From: Bombiscardovia apis
GTDB taxonomy: Bacteria; Actinomycetota; Actinomycetes; Actinomycetales; Bifidobacteriaceae
DNA length: 64,000 nucleotides
Direction: 5' to 3'
NCBI RefSeq assembly: GCF_033095945.1
Contig: NZ_AP026800.1
Span: 1,860,001 to 1,924,000, forward strand
Under the pieces are notes generated by a model. It did no database searches, had not been told where the DNA came from, and saw only the letters and a list, made by a program, of their open reading frames with translations. The translations under genes and the position numbers were made by a program. Below, one piece after another: positions 55,740 to 64,000 of this stretch (position 1 is its first letter; every line of letters starts with the position of its first letter).

Positions 55740-57152
55740 TTACTGCTGCTGAGCCCACCAAGATTCAAGCTCCGCGCGAGCCACCTGCTCGTCAACCGGG
55801 CCCTGATCTAGGCGATAGTCCAGCATATGCTTGTAGGCTTTGCCAACCATTGGGCCGGGTGCAAGACCTAGGATTTCCATGATTTGCTGACCGTCCAAAT
55901 CGGGGCGGATAGCGTCCAAGTCTTCCCTTTGTTTGAGCTCTCGCACCCTATCTTCCAGCTCATCCATAGCTGCGGAAAATACCTGCGCCTTACGCTGGTT
56001 GCGAGTGGTGGCATCTGCCCGGGTCAGGCGATTCAAACGTTCAAAGAGCGAACCCGTTTCCTTGGCATAGCGCCGCACAGCCGCATCGGACCACCGCTCA
56101 TCTACATATCCGTGGAAGCGCAAGTGCATGGCAATCAAATCGCACACATCTTCGATAAGATGGTGGTCAAAGCGCAGAGCTTTCAGTCGCTTGCGAGCCA
56201 TTTTGGCACCGACCACATCGTGATGGTGGAAACTCACCTTGCCGCCAGACTCAAAACGCCGGGTGGCAGGCTTGCCTATATCGTGTAAGAGGGCCGCCAG
56301 TCGCAAGGTCAAGTCTGGAGCAGGCACAGGGCCGTCTGGGCCGGTTTCTAAAGCCACAGCGCGATCTAAGACCATCAGCGAGTGTTCATAGACGTCCTTG
56401 TGCCTGTGGTGCTCGTCAATCTCCAGCTGCAGGGCTGGTACCTCAGGCAAGACGTAGTCAGCTAAGCCCGAGTCCACCAACGATTCGACACCCTCGTGCG
56501 GGTGCTCACTGAGCAAGAGTTTGGTCAGTTCATCGCGCACACGCTCTGCTGAAACGATGGTGATACGCTCGGTCATGTCGCTTAGCGCTTCCGCGGTCTC
56601 TGGGGCAATACGGAAGCCCAACTGAGCCACGAAACGCACTGCTCGCATCATACGCAAGGGATCATCGTCGAATGACTGGCGCGGATCTACCGGAGTGCGC
56701 AGAACTTGCTTGGCTAGGTCATTCGTACCGCCGAAGGGGTCCACAAACTCCAAATCTGGCACCCGCAAAGCCATGGCATTAACGGTAAAGTCCCGGCGAG
56801 AAAGATCACCTTCGAGGCTGTCGCCATAGTTTACTTCGGGCTTGCGAGAGTCTGGCTCATAAGTATCGGAGCGGTAAGTAGTAACTTCTACCTTCACCTC
56901 AGTGCCATCTGGACGGCGGCGCAATGCTCCGAGCGTACCGAATTTGCGGCCCATATCCCAAAAACCTTGCCCCCACTTGTGAAGGATTGGTTCAAACTCT
57001 TCCGGGCGCGCAGAAGTACAGAAATCCAAGTCGTGAGAAGGGCGGCGTAAGAGAAGGTCACGTACTGGCCCCCCAACTAGAGCCAACTCGTAGCCTTGGT
57101 CTGCGAACAAATGCCCCAGCTCTATCGCCTCAGGCCAAACCTCAAAGTCCAC
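55740..57152 (-). CDS. cca: CCA tRNA nucleotidyltransferase with HD domain
   Basis: This protein of about 470 residues adds or repairs the 3' CCA of tRNAs. It has the class II head motif ELALVGGPVRDLLL with the DLDFCTS acidic pair, the RRDFTVNAMA motif, the PLRMMRAVRF segment, and a following HD domain (EHSLMVLDR and AALLHDIGKPATR). The frame extends to 57191, but the GTG at 57152 has AAAGGG 5 bases upstream and is the better start. It is the usual neighbour of the Nudix, DUF6049 and MurJ genes near the bifidobacterial origin region, and diverges from the Nudix gene. Confidence 0.93.
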   Translation of the reverse strand: MDFEVWPEAIELGHLFADQGYELALVGGPVRDLLLRRPSHDLDFCTSARPEEFEPILHKWGQGFWDMGRKFGTLGALRRRPDGTEVKVEVTTYRSDTYEPDSRKPEVNYGDSLEGDLSRRDFTVNAMALRVPDLEFVDPFGGTNDLAKQVLRTPVDPRQSFDDDPLRMMRAVRFVAQLGFRIAPETAEALSDMTERITIVSAERVRDELTKLLLSEHPHEGVESLVDSGLADYVLPEVPALQLEIDEHHRHKDVYEHSLMVLDRAVALETGPDGPVPAPDLTLRLAALLHDIGKPATRRFESGGKVSFHHHDVVGAKMARKRLKALRFDHHLIEDVCDLIAMHLRFHGYVDERWSDAAVRRYAKETGSLFERLNRLTRADATTRNQRKAQVFSAAMDELEDRVRELKQREDLDAIRPDLDGQQIMEILGLAPGPMVGKAYKHMLDYRLDQGPVDEQVARAELESWWAQQQ

Positions 57153-57247
57153 AATCACCCTTTCCGCGTATACTTGAAACCACGCCAACAACCGCAGCGT
57201 GAGTAGTGTATGTGTCTACCAGCTTACCGTCACCCCACCTGCACATT

Positions 57248-57261
57248 ACTTTACGTAAAGT
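57248..57261. promoter_or_regulatory. 14-bp palindrome between divergent cca and Nudix genes
   Basis: ACTTTACGTAAAGT is a perfect palindrome ending 6 bases before the Nudix start codon. It is a candidate operator for the divergent promoter region. Confidence 0.5.
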
Positions 57262-57267
57262 GGAAGT

Positions 57268-58098
57268 ATGACTACGCCTACCGATCTTGCGCGCATGATG
57301 TCGCGCCACGCCAAGGGTCGGGGCAACCATGCCAACTCGCAGGAAGAAACCGACCGCCTCTTGCACACTGTAGGCGAAGATGTGGATTCCGCGCTTGAAT
57401 ATATGTCTGAGGGGCCCGGCCAAAGCCGAAAGCCGGAAAGCACCTCAGCAGAAGAGGGCATAGACCTGGAAGCAAGCGCAGACGAGGTTGAAGCGGAAGG
57501 CCCCCAAACCGGCCAACTCATTAGCGTCAGCATCCGCGAGCCTTCCGCCGAAAACAACACAGACGCAGACGCAGACGCAGACATGCCCACTCCAGCTGTA
57601 ATGCCTCAACACAAGCAGGAAACCGGCCCTACGTCGTTTGCCTCACTTGAAACGCAAGACCTACCGGTCGTGCGCGAATACTCTGCTGGCGGCCTCATAT
57701 TTGATGATTCTCACCGGGTTGCCATCATTGCCCGCCACTCGCGCTCAGGGCATTTGGAATGGTGCCTGCCCAAGGGTCATATCGAAAAAGGCGAAACGCC
57801 GGAGCAAACAGCAGTACGCGAAGTACACGAAGAGACAGGAATCCTAGGCGAGGTAGTCGACTCCATCGCCACGATTGACTATTGGTTTACCGGCACGAAT
57901 CAGCGCGTCCACAAGCTCGTGCACCACTTCGTTTTGCAGCAAACTGGCGGTGACCTGACAGTTGAAGGTGACCCTGACCATGAGGCCGAGAATGCCATTT
58001 GGGTCAAATTTGAGGATCTGGCAGATGTACTCTCCTACCCTAACGAACGCAAAATCGCATGGCTTTACGCCAAGAAAACGAAGAATACGGATGACTGA
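57268..58098 (+). CDS. Nudix hydrolase with long acidic N-terminal region
   Basis: This 276-residue protein has a C-terminal Nudix domain (about 133-270) with the complete Nudix box from G170 to I192: GHIEKGET followed by REVHEETGI. The metal-binding Glu residues are in place. The first 130 residues are hydrophilic and acidic, including a short Asp-Ala repeat, with no known fold. Substrates of this family are nucleoside diphosphates linked to another group; which one is unknown. There is no strong Shine-Dalgarno. It overlaps the DUF6049 gene by 8 bases, starting a three-gene run that ends in the MurJ fusion. Confidence 0.9.
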   Translation: MTTPTDLARMMSRHAKGRGNHANSQEETDRLLHTVGEDVDSALEYMSEGPGQSRKPESTSAEEGIDLEASADEVEAEGPQTGQLISVSIREPSAENNTDADADADMPTPAVMPQHKQETGPTSFASLETQDLPVVREYSAGGLIFDDSHRVAIIARHSRSGHLEWCLPKGHIEKGETPEQTAVREVHEETGILGEVVDSIATIDYWFTGTNQRVHKLVHHFVLQQTGGDLTVEGDPDHEAENAIWVKFEDLADVLSYPNERKIAWLYAKKTKNTDD

Positions 58099-60568
58099 TA
58101 GCCACAGCCAAGCAGTTACGAGCTACCAGCAGATAGGCAGCGCCCCGCAAAGAGTAGGGCTGCGGGCGTATTTTGGCATACACACCAGCACGTGCACCAG
58201 TGCAATTCTAGGTTTTCTTCTATGTCTGTGCAGCGTGTTTGTGGGATTACCGCAGACGCATGCAAACCCAGCCTCAGGCGATGGTGTCTACCCTGCTGCC
58301 GATGCGCACAAGAGCGCTAGCGGTCGCAATCGTGACCAGTCAGGCATCAAACTCACCCTACGCTCCTCCACCGCGGTAGTCTCAAAAACTTCCGGATACA
58401 CCGTCAAAGTAGCAATTACCAACACTTCGGACCAGGCCAGCGGTGCGGGCACCTTAAGCGTCGACACCAACGCCCTCTACACGTTTAGCTCACGCATCGA
58501 TATGCAGGATTGGGCCGATGGCGGCTCCCATATCCCCACGCCCAACCATTTAGTCAGCCAACACGTAGATTCTATACAACCAGGCCAAAGCCTAGAAGTC
58601 ACGGCGAGCGCGGCCGCCGACCAAGAGCAACTCGCAGCCATGAATACTTGGGGCCCCAAGCCGCTGCTCTTAACATACTCCAACGATAAAGCTACAGATT
58701 CTGGCAAACCCTTACTGGGCGAAGCTACCACCTTCCTCACCCGCTCGTCCGATGGATTGACTACCGCTCAAACTCCGCCCATGTCGATAAGCATGCTGCT
58801 TCCATTGGCCTCGACTGGCTGGAGCCTTGATCAAGACAAGGTAAAGCAGTTGATGACTGGTCAGCAAAACAACAAGCAAAGCAGCAAGTCAGAAAAAGAG
58901 AGCACCGAGAATCACAGCCAGCAAACTCCTTCAGCTTCAGCTAGTAATTCGCAAAGCGCTTCGCGCTGCCAGCCCACGCAATGTACGGTCGATTCACAGC
59001 AAGACAACAGCCAGAGCAAGAACTCACGGGCAGAAATTGCCACTCAGACCCAAAAAGTCGTGAACTTGAGCCAGTCGGCCATCAAACAGCAGGAGCATCA
59101 AATCCAGCTTTTGGAGCACCATAACAAGCTCAATACCTTGGCTGACCCCTTATACGTCGGGTACTTTAACAGTCACGTGCGCGTTGACGCGGGTATGCAG
59201 CCGGGAGCGTTCGACATGAGCACGTATTCCAATCAGGATGCAGCTCATTACAATTCAGCAGGCGTTGAAGACGAGGATTGGAACGCGCAAACCGCCAGTC
59301 ACGAATTGCAAGATAGCCTCGGCGACAATACAGATACGAAGCCGGTCTATGCTTTACAAGGCCACACAAGTTGGTCGCTTGACTCGCTGACTCAAGCCAG
59401 AAAACAGGGCTACACCACAGCAGTAGCTCCCTTAGGGCTCGACGCTGACTCCGGCACATCCGCCCACACCAGCAAGTACACCGTGCCCACAGATGCTGGA
59501 GAAATCACAGTATTATCGGCTCAGCAGGAATTGAGTACACTCGCCCAGGGCGAGCCTACCTCTGCCAAGGCCGCTTCCGAGCAGTCCACAGCTGGCCAAG
59601 TGGCGCGTTTCATGGCCCAGAGCGCTTTTTACCAGATGGAGCAACCCTACGCTGAACGAGCCCTTCTCGTGTGCTTTGGCAACAATCAAGACACTGGTGC
59701 AGCCAGCATGCTCATGGACGCAGTGGAGGCAGCTTCTTGGCTGCAATTAGACAATCTAGACACCCTGGCCAAGGCTCAACCCTACGCCAAAGGCGACCAA
59801 GCACGCGAGCTTATTGCTCAAGAGAGCAAGAACGGCAGCGACAAGTCGAAAGCTGGCAGCTTGGACGGCACGCTAGATTCACTGACCGCCAGTCGCAAAG
59901 ATATAGAACGATTCGGAACGGCCATGCTCGCCAAGCCCAAACAGACCAATTCTTCCCCATCTGCTTCCTCTGGTAAGTCCGATGCACAAGCTTTGGCCCG
60001 GCAAGATGCCACCGACACTGCGCGGCGCTCTGATGACCCCCGGGAATGGTTGCAGTCAGTCACGCAAGTCCACGATACACTCGCTTTGCATGCTCTTTCT
60101 TGTGCCGACAAGGCCGGTGGCTTGGCAGACGCGGCCCGCACCCTCGCCGACCAACTGCTCAACGGAGTGCAAATTAAGCCGAGCGAATCGGTCACCATCG
60201 TGAGCGAAACAGCTAAAATGCCCGTCACTCTAAGCAATAGCCACCCTTATCCTGTAGCCGTGCGGGTGAGTTCCAAGACTGATTCTATGGAAATTGTAAC
60301 AACGCGCACCGCCTATGCAGTGATTCCAGCAAATTCAGAAACGCAGGTCACCTTCACAATTCGTGTGGCAACGGCAGGGCAGGCAGACGCAGAAATCGCA
60401 CTGGTAGACCAAGATGGAGTCCCCTTCGGACAAACCCGATCCACCCACATCACTTCAAACCTGCGCCTGAGCGACATGAGCGGCCTACTTATTGTAGTCT
60501 TAGCCTTGCTGTTTGGCGCTCTAGGCCTCTGGCGGCAATTTACCCGTAAGAAGGATCCTGACGAATGA
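58091..60568 (+). CDS. DUF6049 exported membrane-anchored protein
   Basis: This protein of about 825 residues has an N-terminal signal segment (AILGFLLCLCSVFVGLPQ, about residues 38-55) and a C-terminal membrane helix (LIVVLALLFGALGLW) followed by basic residues. The large outside part includes a Ser/Gln/Asn-rich stretch. The family is found beside MurJ across actinobacteria and is of unknown function; a link to cell-wall assembly is inferred from that constant neighbourhood. The ATG at 58091 overlaps the Nudix stop; the frame upstream lies inside the Nudix gene. Its stop overlaps a possible ATG of the MurJ gene at 60565. Confidence 0.82.
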   Translation: MTDSHSQAVTSYQQIGSAPQRVGLRAYFGIHTSTCTSAILGFLLCLCSVFVGLPQTHANPASGDGVYPAADAHKSASGRNRDQSGIKLTLRSSTAVVSKTSGYTVKVAITNTSDQASGAGTLSVDTNALYTFSSRIDMQDWADGGSHIPTPNHLVSQHVDSIQPGQSLEVTASAAADQEQLAAMNTWGPKPLLLTYSNDKATDSGKPLLGEATTFLTRSSDGLTTAQTPPMSISMLLPLASTGWSLDQDKVKQLMTGQQNNKQSSKSEKESTENHSQQTPSASASNSQSASRCQPTQCTVDSQQDNSQSKNSRAEIATQTQKVVNLSQSAIKQQEHQIQLLEHHNKLNTLADPLYVGYFNSHVRVDAGMQPGAFDMSTYSNQDAAHYNSAGVEDEDWNAQTASHELQDSLGDNTDTKPVYALQGHTSWSLDSLTQARKQGYTTAVAPLGLDADSGTSAHTSKYTVPTDAGEITVLSAQQELSTLAQGEPTSAKAASEQSTAGQVARFMAQSAFYQMEQPYAERALLVCFGNNQDTGAASMLMDAVEAASWLQLDNLDTLAKAQPYAKGDQARELIAQESKNGSDKSKAGSLDGTLDSLTASRKDIERFGTAMLAKPKQTNSSPSASSGKSDAQALARQDATDTARRSDDPREWLQSVTQVHDTLALHALSCADKAGGLADAARTLADQLLNGVQIKPSESVTIVSETAKMPVTLSNSHPYPVAVRVSSKTDSMEIVTTRTAYAVIPANSETQVTFTIRVATAGQADAEIALVDQDGVPFGQTRSTHITSNLRLSDMSGLLIVVLALLFGALGLWRQFTRKKDPDE

Positions 60569-60636
60569 GGCTGAGCCGGAACGCGAGGACAGAGGCAGGG
60601 ACTACAGTAGAAACGGGCAATCAGGAGGAGGGGCAG

Positions 60637-63600
60637 ATGACTTCTCAGAGCTCCTTGGCGGCGTCGCGCACGGCAGATAGCGCAAGCAACTCGCAGGATT
60701 CAGCTAATTCCGTAGGCCGCAATTCGATTATTATGGCCTCCGGCACAGCTGCCTCGCGCATAACTGGTCAAATTCGCACGATTCTCCTTGCCGCAGCTAT
60801 TGGGACAACTGGCATTGCAGCAGATGCTTACCAGACCGGTGCCATGATTCCGCAGGTCATGTTCACACTCATTTCCGGCGGCATTTTTAATGCAGTTTTG
60901 GTGCCACAAATCGTGCGTACCCTCAAGGAAGAAGATGCCGAAGACCGCTTAAACAAGCTGATTACCGCTTCGGTAGCCTTGCTGGCAGCCTTGACTTTTG
61001 TGCTCATGCTCGGCACTTCCGTTTTGACATCCATATACCTTAATTCCAAGTGGAACTCAGCCCAGCGCGCCTTGGCCAACGCATTCACACTCTGGTGCAT
61101 GCCGCAGGTCTTCTTCTATGGCCTCTACACTGTCTTAGGCCAGATTTTGGCCGCGAAAGGACGATTTACCGCCTACGCTTGGTCATCTGTAGGTGCCAAC
61201 GTTATCTCCTGCGCGGGCTTCCTCGTATTTATCGCCATGTTTGGCAACGCACAAAAGCAGCCCATGGATTTCTGGTCCAATAGCAAAGTCGGCCTCACAG
61301 CTGGCGCTTGGACCTTAGGCGTTGCTTTCCAAGCTCTTATCCTCTTCATACCGCTCATTCGCTCGGGCTTCGTATACCGCCCGCGTTGGGGTCTCAAAGG
61401 TATTGGGCTGCGCTCTATGGGCCCGGTCGCGGCCTGGAGCCTAGGAGTTGTGGTCATCGATCAGCTGGCGAATATCGTCAACGCCCGCATTACCAACGGC
61501 GCTCCCCTGGAGGGCAATCCCTTCGACATAGCAGGCAATGGCTCTTACCAAAACGCCTATACTCTCTACATGCTCCCCTACTCGCTGATTGCGGTCTCTG
61601 TTTCAACCGCCATCTTCCCCCAGCTTTCCCAGGCTATAGCCGAGGGACGCATAGGTGATGCGCGAAGCTCTTTGAGCCGGGCTCTGCGCAACGTCGGTCT
61701 CATGATGTGCTTCTTTAGCGTGGTCATGCTCGTTATTCCAGTCCCTATCATTCGAGCCCTACTTCCCTCGGTCAACGTCCACGAAGCCGTGCTGATTTCC
61801 GGACCACTTTTGGGCTTAACGGTGGGCCTTGCTGCGGTCTCAGCATTCTTGCTTATTCAGCGCACCTTCTACGCGTTTGAAGACGGCAAGCAGCCCTTCA
61901 TTTTTGCCGCAATTTCCAACACTATTCAAGTGGTTATTGTGTTGGTTGCTGTCCGCTTGGCTCCTCCTCAGTATTGGACAGCTTTCGTTGGGCTCTCTAT
62001 GGCTCTGAGCAACATCATCTCCTTCCCGCTTCTAGTACACATGCTCCGGGGGCGCTTTGAAGGCTCGCTTGACGGCAAGCGGATAGCTGGCGTATACGGC
62101 AAAGCCTTACTCGCAGCATTGATTTCGGGAGCTGCAGCCCTCCTGCTGAAGACTCCAGTCACACGCTTAGTGGGGGCTCAGATTAGCGAGCGACACGGCC
62201 ACATGTCTTGGGTTCAGGCCGTAATCATTTGCATCGTTATAACTGCCGTGGTGACTGTCATCTATTGCTTGGTCTTGTATGCTTTGCATACTGAAGAACT
62301 CACAGACTTCCTTGGGGCTCTGGCCCGACGGCTTGGTTTAGCGGAGCGTTTCGGACTTCCTGCGTCTCGAACCGGTTCGATATTGGATGAGGCGGGCCTA
62401 GCAGTCAAGGCTCAAACCCAACCAGCGCAAATCGCCCAGCAAGCAGGTCGAGTGGTTCGCTCCTACACCGAACCCGCCGGCAGCGATGAGATGGAAGGTG
62501 CGCTCGAACAAATAGAAAACGCTGCCATTGCAGATGCCGGCAGCATGAATCCGCGTGCTTTCAACCAGCCGCTTCGTATTCCTCCCAAGTATCCACCTCG
62601 CCCGAGAGTCAGCCGCCCGACCTCGCTAAGGCCAGCAAATCAACTGGAATCCGGCTCACTACCTGCCAGTTTCCAATCAGGCTTCCCAACAGAGACCGAC
62701 GGCGCGCAGTCATCTACTACTAGCAAAGCCCCAGTGAGCCAACTTGAGACAGACTCAGTCAGTCAGAATCCAGCGATTATGAAGCCACAACTTTACGATA
62801 TTTTGCTTGGGCGTTATCAACTTACCACGATGCTCAAGCGAGAACCAGGCTTAAGCGCTTGGGAAGTGAACGATCAGGTACTGGGCCGCCGCAGCCAGCT
62901 CTTCATCGTCCGCGATGCCGATGTTATCGGAACGGTTAATATAGCCGCATCTGCGCTAGCCCTATCTTCACACCAGCAATGCACACCCGTCTACCAGTTA
63001 CACACCCGGGACGGCATCTCTTTAATTGTGACCGCTCTCGATGCCGGTAGTTCCTTACGCAGCTTTATCGAAGACGCTTCCATCCCAGCGCCCAGCTACA
63101 AAGCGATCCGCACCATCATTGCGCAGAGCGCCCAAGCACTCGCGACATTGCGTAAGCTGGGATTGACTCATTTACGCATTTCCCCAAGTTTGATTCGCTT
63201 AGTTCCCGCTGGAATCACCCTTGCCGATGCTCCTGTTTTCCCTGTTATCGAGCCTTGGCAGGTTGGCCCTGGAGTTGATAGGAGTGGAAGCGAAGAAATG
63301 GTAGTGCGCCAGCTTTCTGGAGTACTCTACGCCTTGCTCACAAACTCTATGCCACAGTTCGGTACTCAGCCGCTTACGCTCGATGCGCTGCCGCAAGATA
63401 CCCCAGAGGAGTTCCGCATTATTTGCTCGCGGGGACTTGAGCTGGAATCGCCGCAGGGGCGCACACCTATTCCACTGGTCACATTGGCTGAGTTAACCGC
63501 ACTCTTAAGCCCTTGGACACCGCCGGAAGAGCTCACAGACGCAGATATAGCGTGGCCTAAGCCCGGGGGCGAAGCGTCCATACAATCCGCACTCATCACT

Positions 63601-64000
63601 CCGGTTTCCGACCGTAAACTACTACCTTTCCCTGAGGCAATTCGTTTATCTGCACAGGCAGCAAATCACCAAGCTGAGCCAAGGTGGGGCACGAATCAGC
63701 TACTCTTCCCCGAGCGCAGTGAAGTGGAATTGCTCAAGCCCAGCGACACCGACACCGACCTCTTCTCCATTTTCGACGAGCGCCGAATACAAAAACGTCA
63801 ACCTCACCAAGCTCAACCGGGGCGGGCACAAGGGATCAGCCAACCTACTCAGGCCGTAGATGTTAGCGCGATTCGCAGGCCTGAGCTCCGCGCTACTGCA
63901 GGCGAAGGGCAAAAGCTGGCTCTGCCTCTCGCAGGTTCTCAGTCGGCAGAGGCGCAAGCCGGGCAGGACGTCAAACAGACAGGGCAGTCAGATCGCACTC
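60637..64000 (+). CDS. murJ: MurJ lipid II flippase fused to pseudokinase region (runs off right edge)
   Basis: The frame is open from an ATG at 60637 to the edge, about 1121 codons. AGGAGGAGGGG lies 3 bases before that ATG; an in-frame ATG at 60565 overlaps the DUF6049 stop. Residues 25-560 are a MurJ/MviN transporter with 14 or so helices (ITGQIRTILLAAAIG and the later AISNTIQVVIVL region), which flips lipid II for peptidoglycan synthesis. A linker and a kinase-like domain follow (about 720-970), with LTHLRISPSLI in place of the HRD loop and no DFG, so it is a pseudokinase. This architecture matches mycobacterial MviN. The C-terminus is missing. Confidence 0.9.
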   Translation, partial: MTSQSSLAASRTADSASNSQDSANSVGRNSIIMASGTAASRITGQIRTILLAAAIGTTGIAADAYQTGAMIPQVMFTLISGGIFNAVLVPQIVRTLKEEDAEDRLNKLITASVALLAALTFVLMLGTSVLTSIYLNSKWNSAQRALANAFTLWCMPQVFFYGLYTVLGQILAAKGRFTAYAWSSVGANVISCAGFLVFIAMFGNAQKQPMDFWSNSKVGLTAGAWTLGVAFQALILFIPLIRSGFVYRPRWGLKGIGLRSMGPVAAWSLGVVVIDQLANIVNARITNGAPLEGNPFDIAGNGSYQNAYTLYMLPYSLIAVSVSTAIFPQLSQAIAEGRIGDARSSLSRALRNVGLMMCFFSVVMLVIPVPIIRALLPSVNVHEAVLISGPLLGLTVGLAAVSAFLLIQRTFYAFEDGKQPFIFAAISNTIQVVIVLVAVRLAPPQYWTAFVGLSMALSNIISFPLLVHMLRGRFEGSLDGKRIAGVYGKALLAALISGAAALLLKTPVTRLVGAQISERHGHMSWVQAVIICIVITAVVTVIYCLVLYALHTEELTDFLGALARRLGLAERFGLPASRTGSILDEAGLAVKAQTQPAQIAQQAGRVVRSYTEPAGSDEMEGALEQIENAAIADAGSMNPRAFNQPLRIPPKYPPRPRVSRPTSLRPANQLESGSLPASFQSGFPTETDGAQSSTTSKAPVSQLETDSVSQNPAIMKPQLYDILLGRYQLTTMLKREPGLSAWEVNDQVLGRRSQLFIVRDADVIGTVNIAASALALSSHQQCTPVYQLHTRDGISLIVTALDAGSSLRSFIEDASIPAPSYKAIRTIIAQSAQALATLRKLGLTHLRISPSLIRLVPAGITLADAPVFPVIEPWQVGPGVDRSGSEEMVVRQLSGVLYALLTNSMPQFGTQPLTLDALPQDTPEEFRIICSRGLELESPQGRTPIPLVTLAELTALLSPWTPPEELTDADIAWPKPGGEASIQSALITPVSDRKLLPFPEAIRLSAQAANHQAEPRWGTNQLLFPERSEVELLKPSDTDTDLFSIFDERRIQKRQPHQAQPGRAQGISQPTQAVDVSAIRRPELRATAGEGQKLALPLAGSQSAEAQAGQDVKQTGQSDRT

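Overview
The window looks like the chromosome of a Bifidobacterium or a close relative (Bifidobacteriaceae, Actinomycetota). The flanks are fairly GC-rich. They carry a GH42 beta-galactosidase, a GH127/GH146-type arabinofuranosidase, a UgpC/MsmK-type sugar ABC ATPase, LacI regulation, a PknB-like kinase, an Rpf-like muralytic enzyme and a MurJ-pseudokinase fusion. This mix is typical of the group. The species cannot be named from the sequence alone.

Layout. 1-11 kb: the start of a secreted pilin-like protein, then four AAT-family amino acid permeases. Two of the permeases are tandem LysP-like paralogues behind what reads as a lysine riboswitch. The same stretch holds a GH127/GH146 glycosidase and a LacI regulator. 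11-15.5 kb: purA, a DUF3800 gene in AT-richer DNA, fba and dcd, with two leader or small-RNA-like structures between them. 15.6-40.7 kb: a DUF4012 membrane protein and an AT-richer cell-surface polysaccharide locus. The locus has a priming sugar-phosphate transferase, Wzx, Wzy, several glycosyltransferases, two GT-C-like membrane proteins and four tandem acyltransferase-3 genes, one of them broken. It also has a phosphocholine module: a LicB-like transporter, an HTH-LicC-LicA fusion and LicD. 40.7-43.4 kb: an oxidoreductase and a CMD-cupin gene behind a MerR-type promoter, then an rRNA methyltransferase. 43.5-50.9 kb: a DUF4032 protein, the sugar ABC ATPase, the GH42 beta-galactosidase and a Ser/Thr kinase. 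51-64 kb: a DsbA-like protein, tRNA-Thr, the Rpf-like protein, ksgA, a LytR_C protein, cca, a Nudix protein, a DUF6049 protein and the MurJ fusion, which runs off the right edge.

How the parts fit. In the polysaccharide locus the priming enzyme would start a lipid-linked repeat unit. The glycosyltransferases would extend it, the acyltransferases would O-acylate it, and LicD would add phosphocholine from CDP-choline made by the fused LicC-LicA enzyme. Wzx would flip the unit and Wzy would polymerise it. The most notable points are the complete choline-phosphate module, its HTH-enzyme fusion with an inverted repeat just upstream of its own start, the riboswitch with a visible Shine-Dalgarno sequestering stem, the tandem acyltransferase array with a pentanucleotide repeat at a frameshift, and a 21-bp perfect hairpin abutting the priming transferase. 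All functional calls come from reading motifs; no database search was run.
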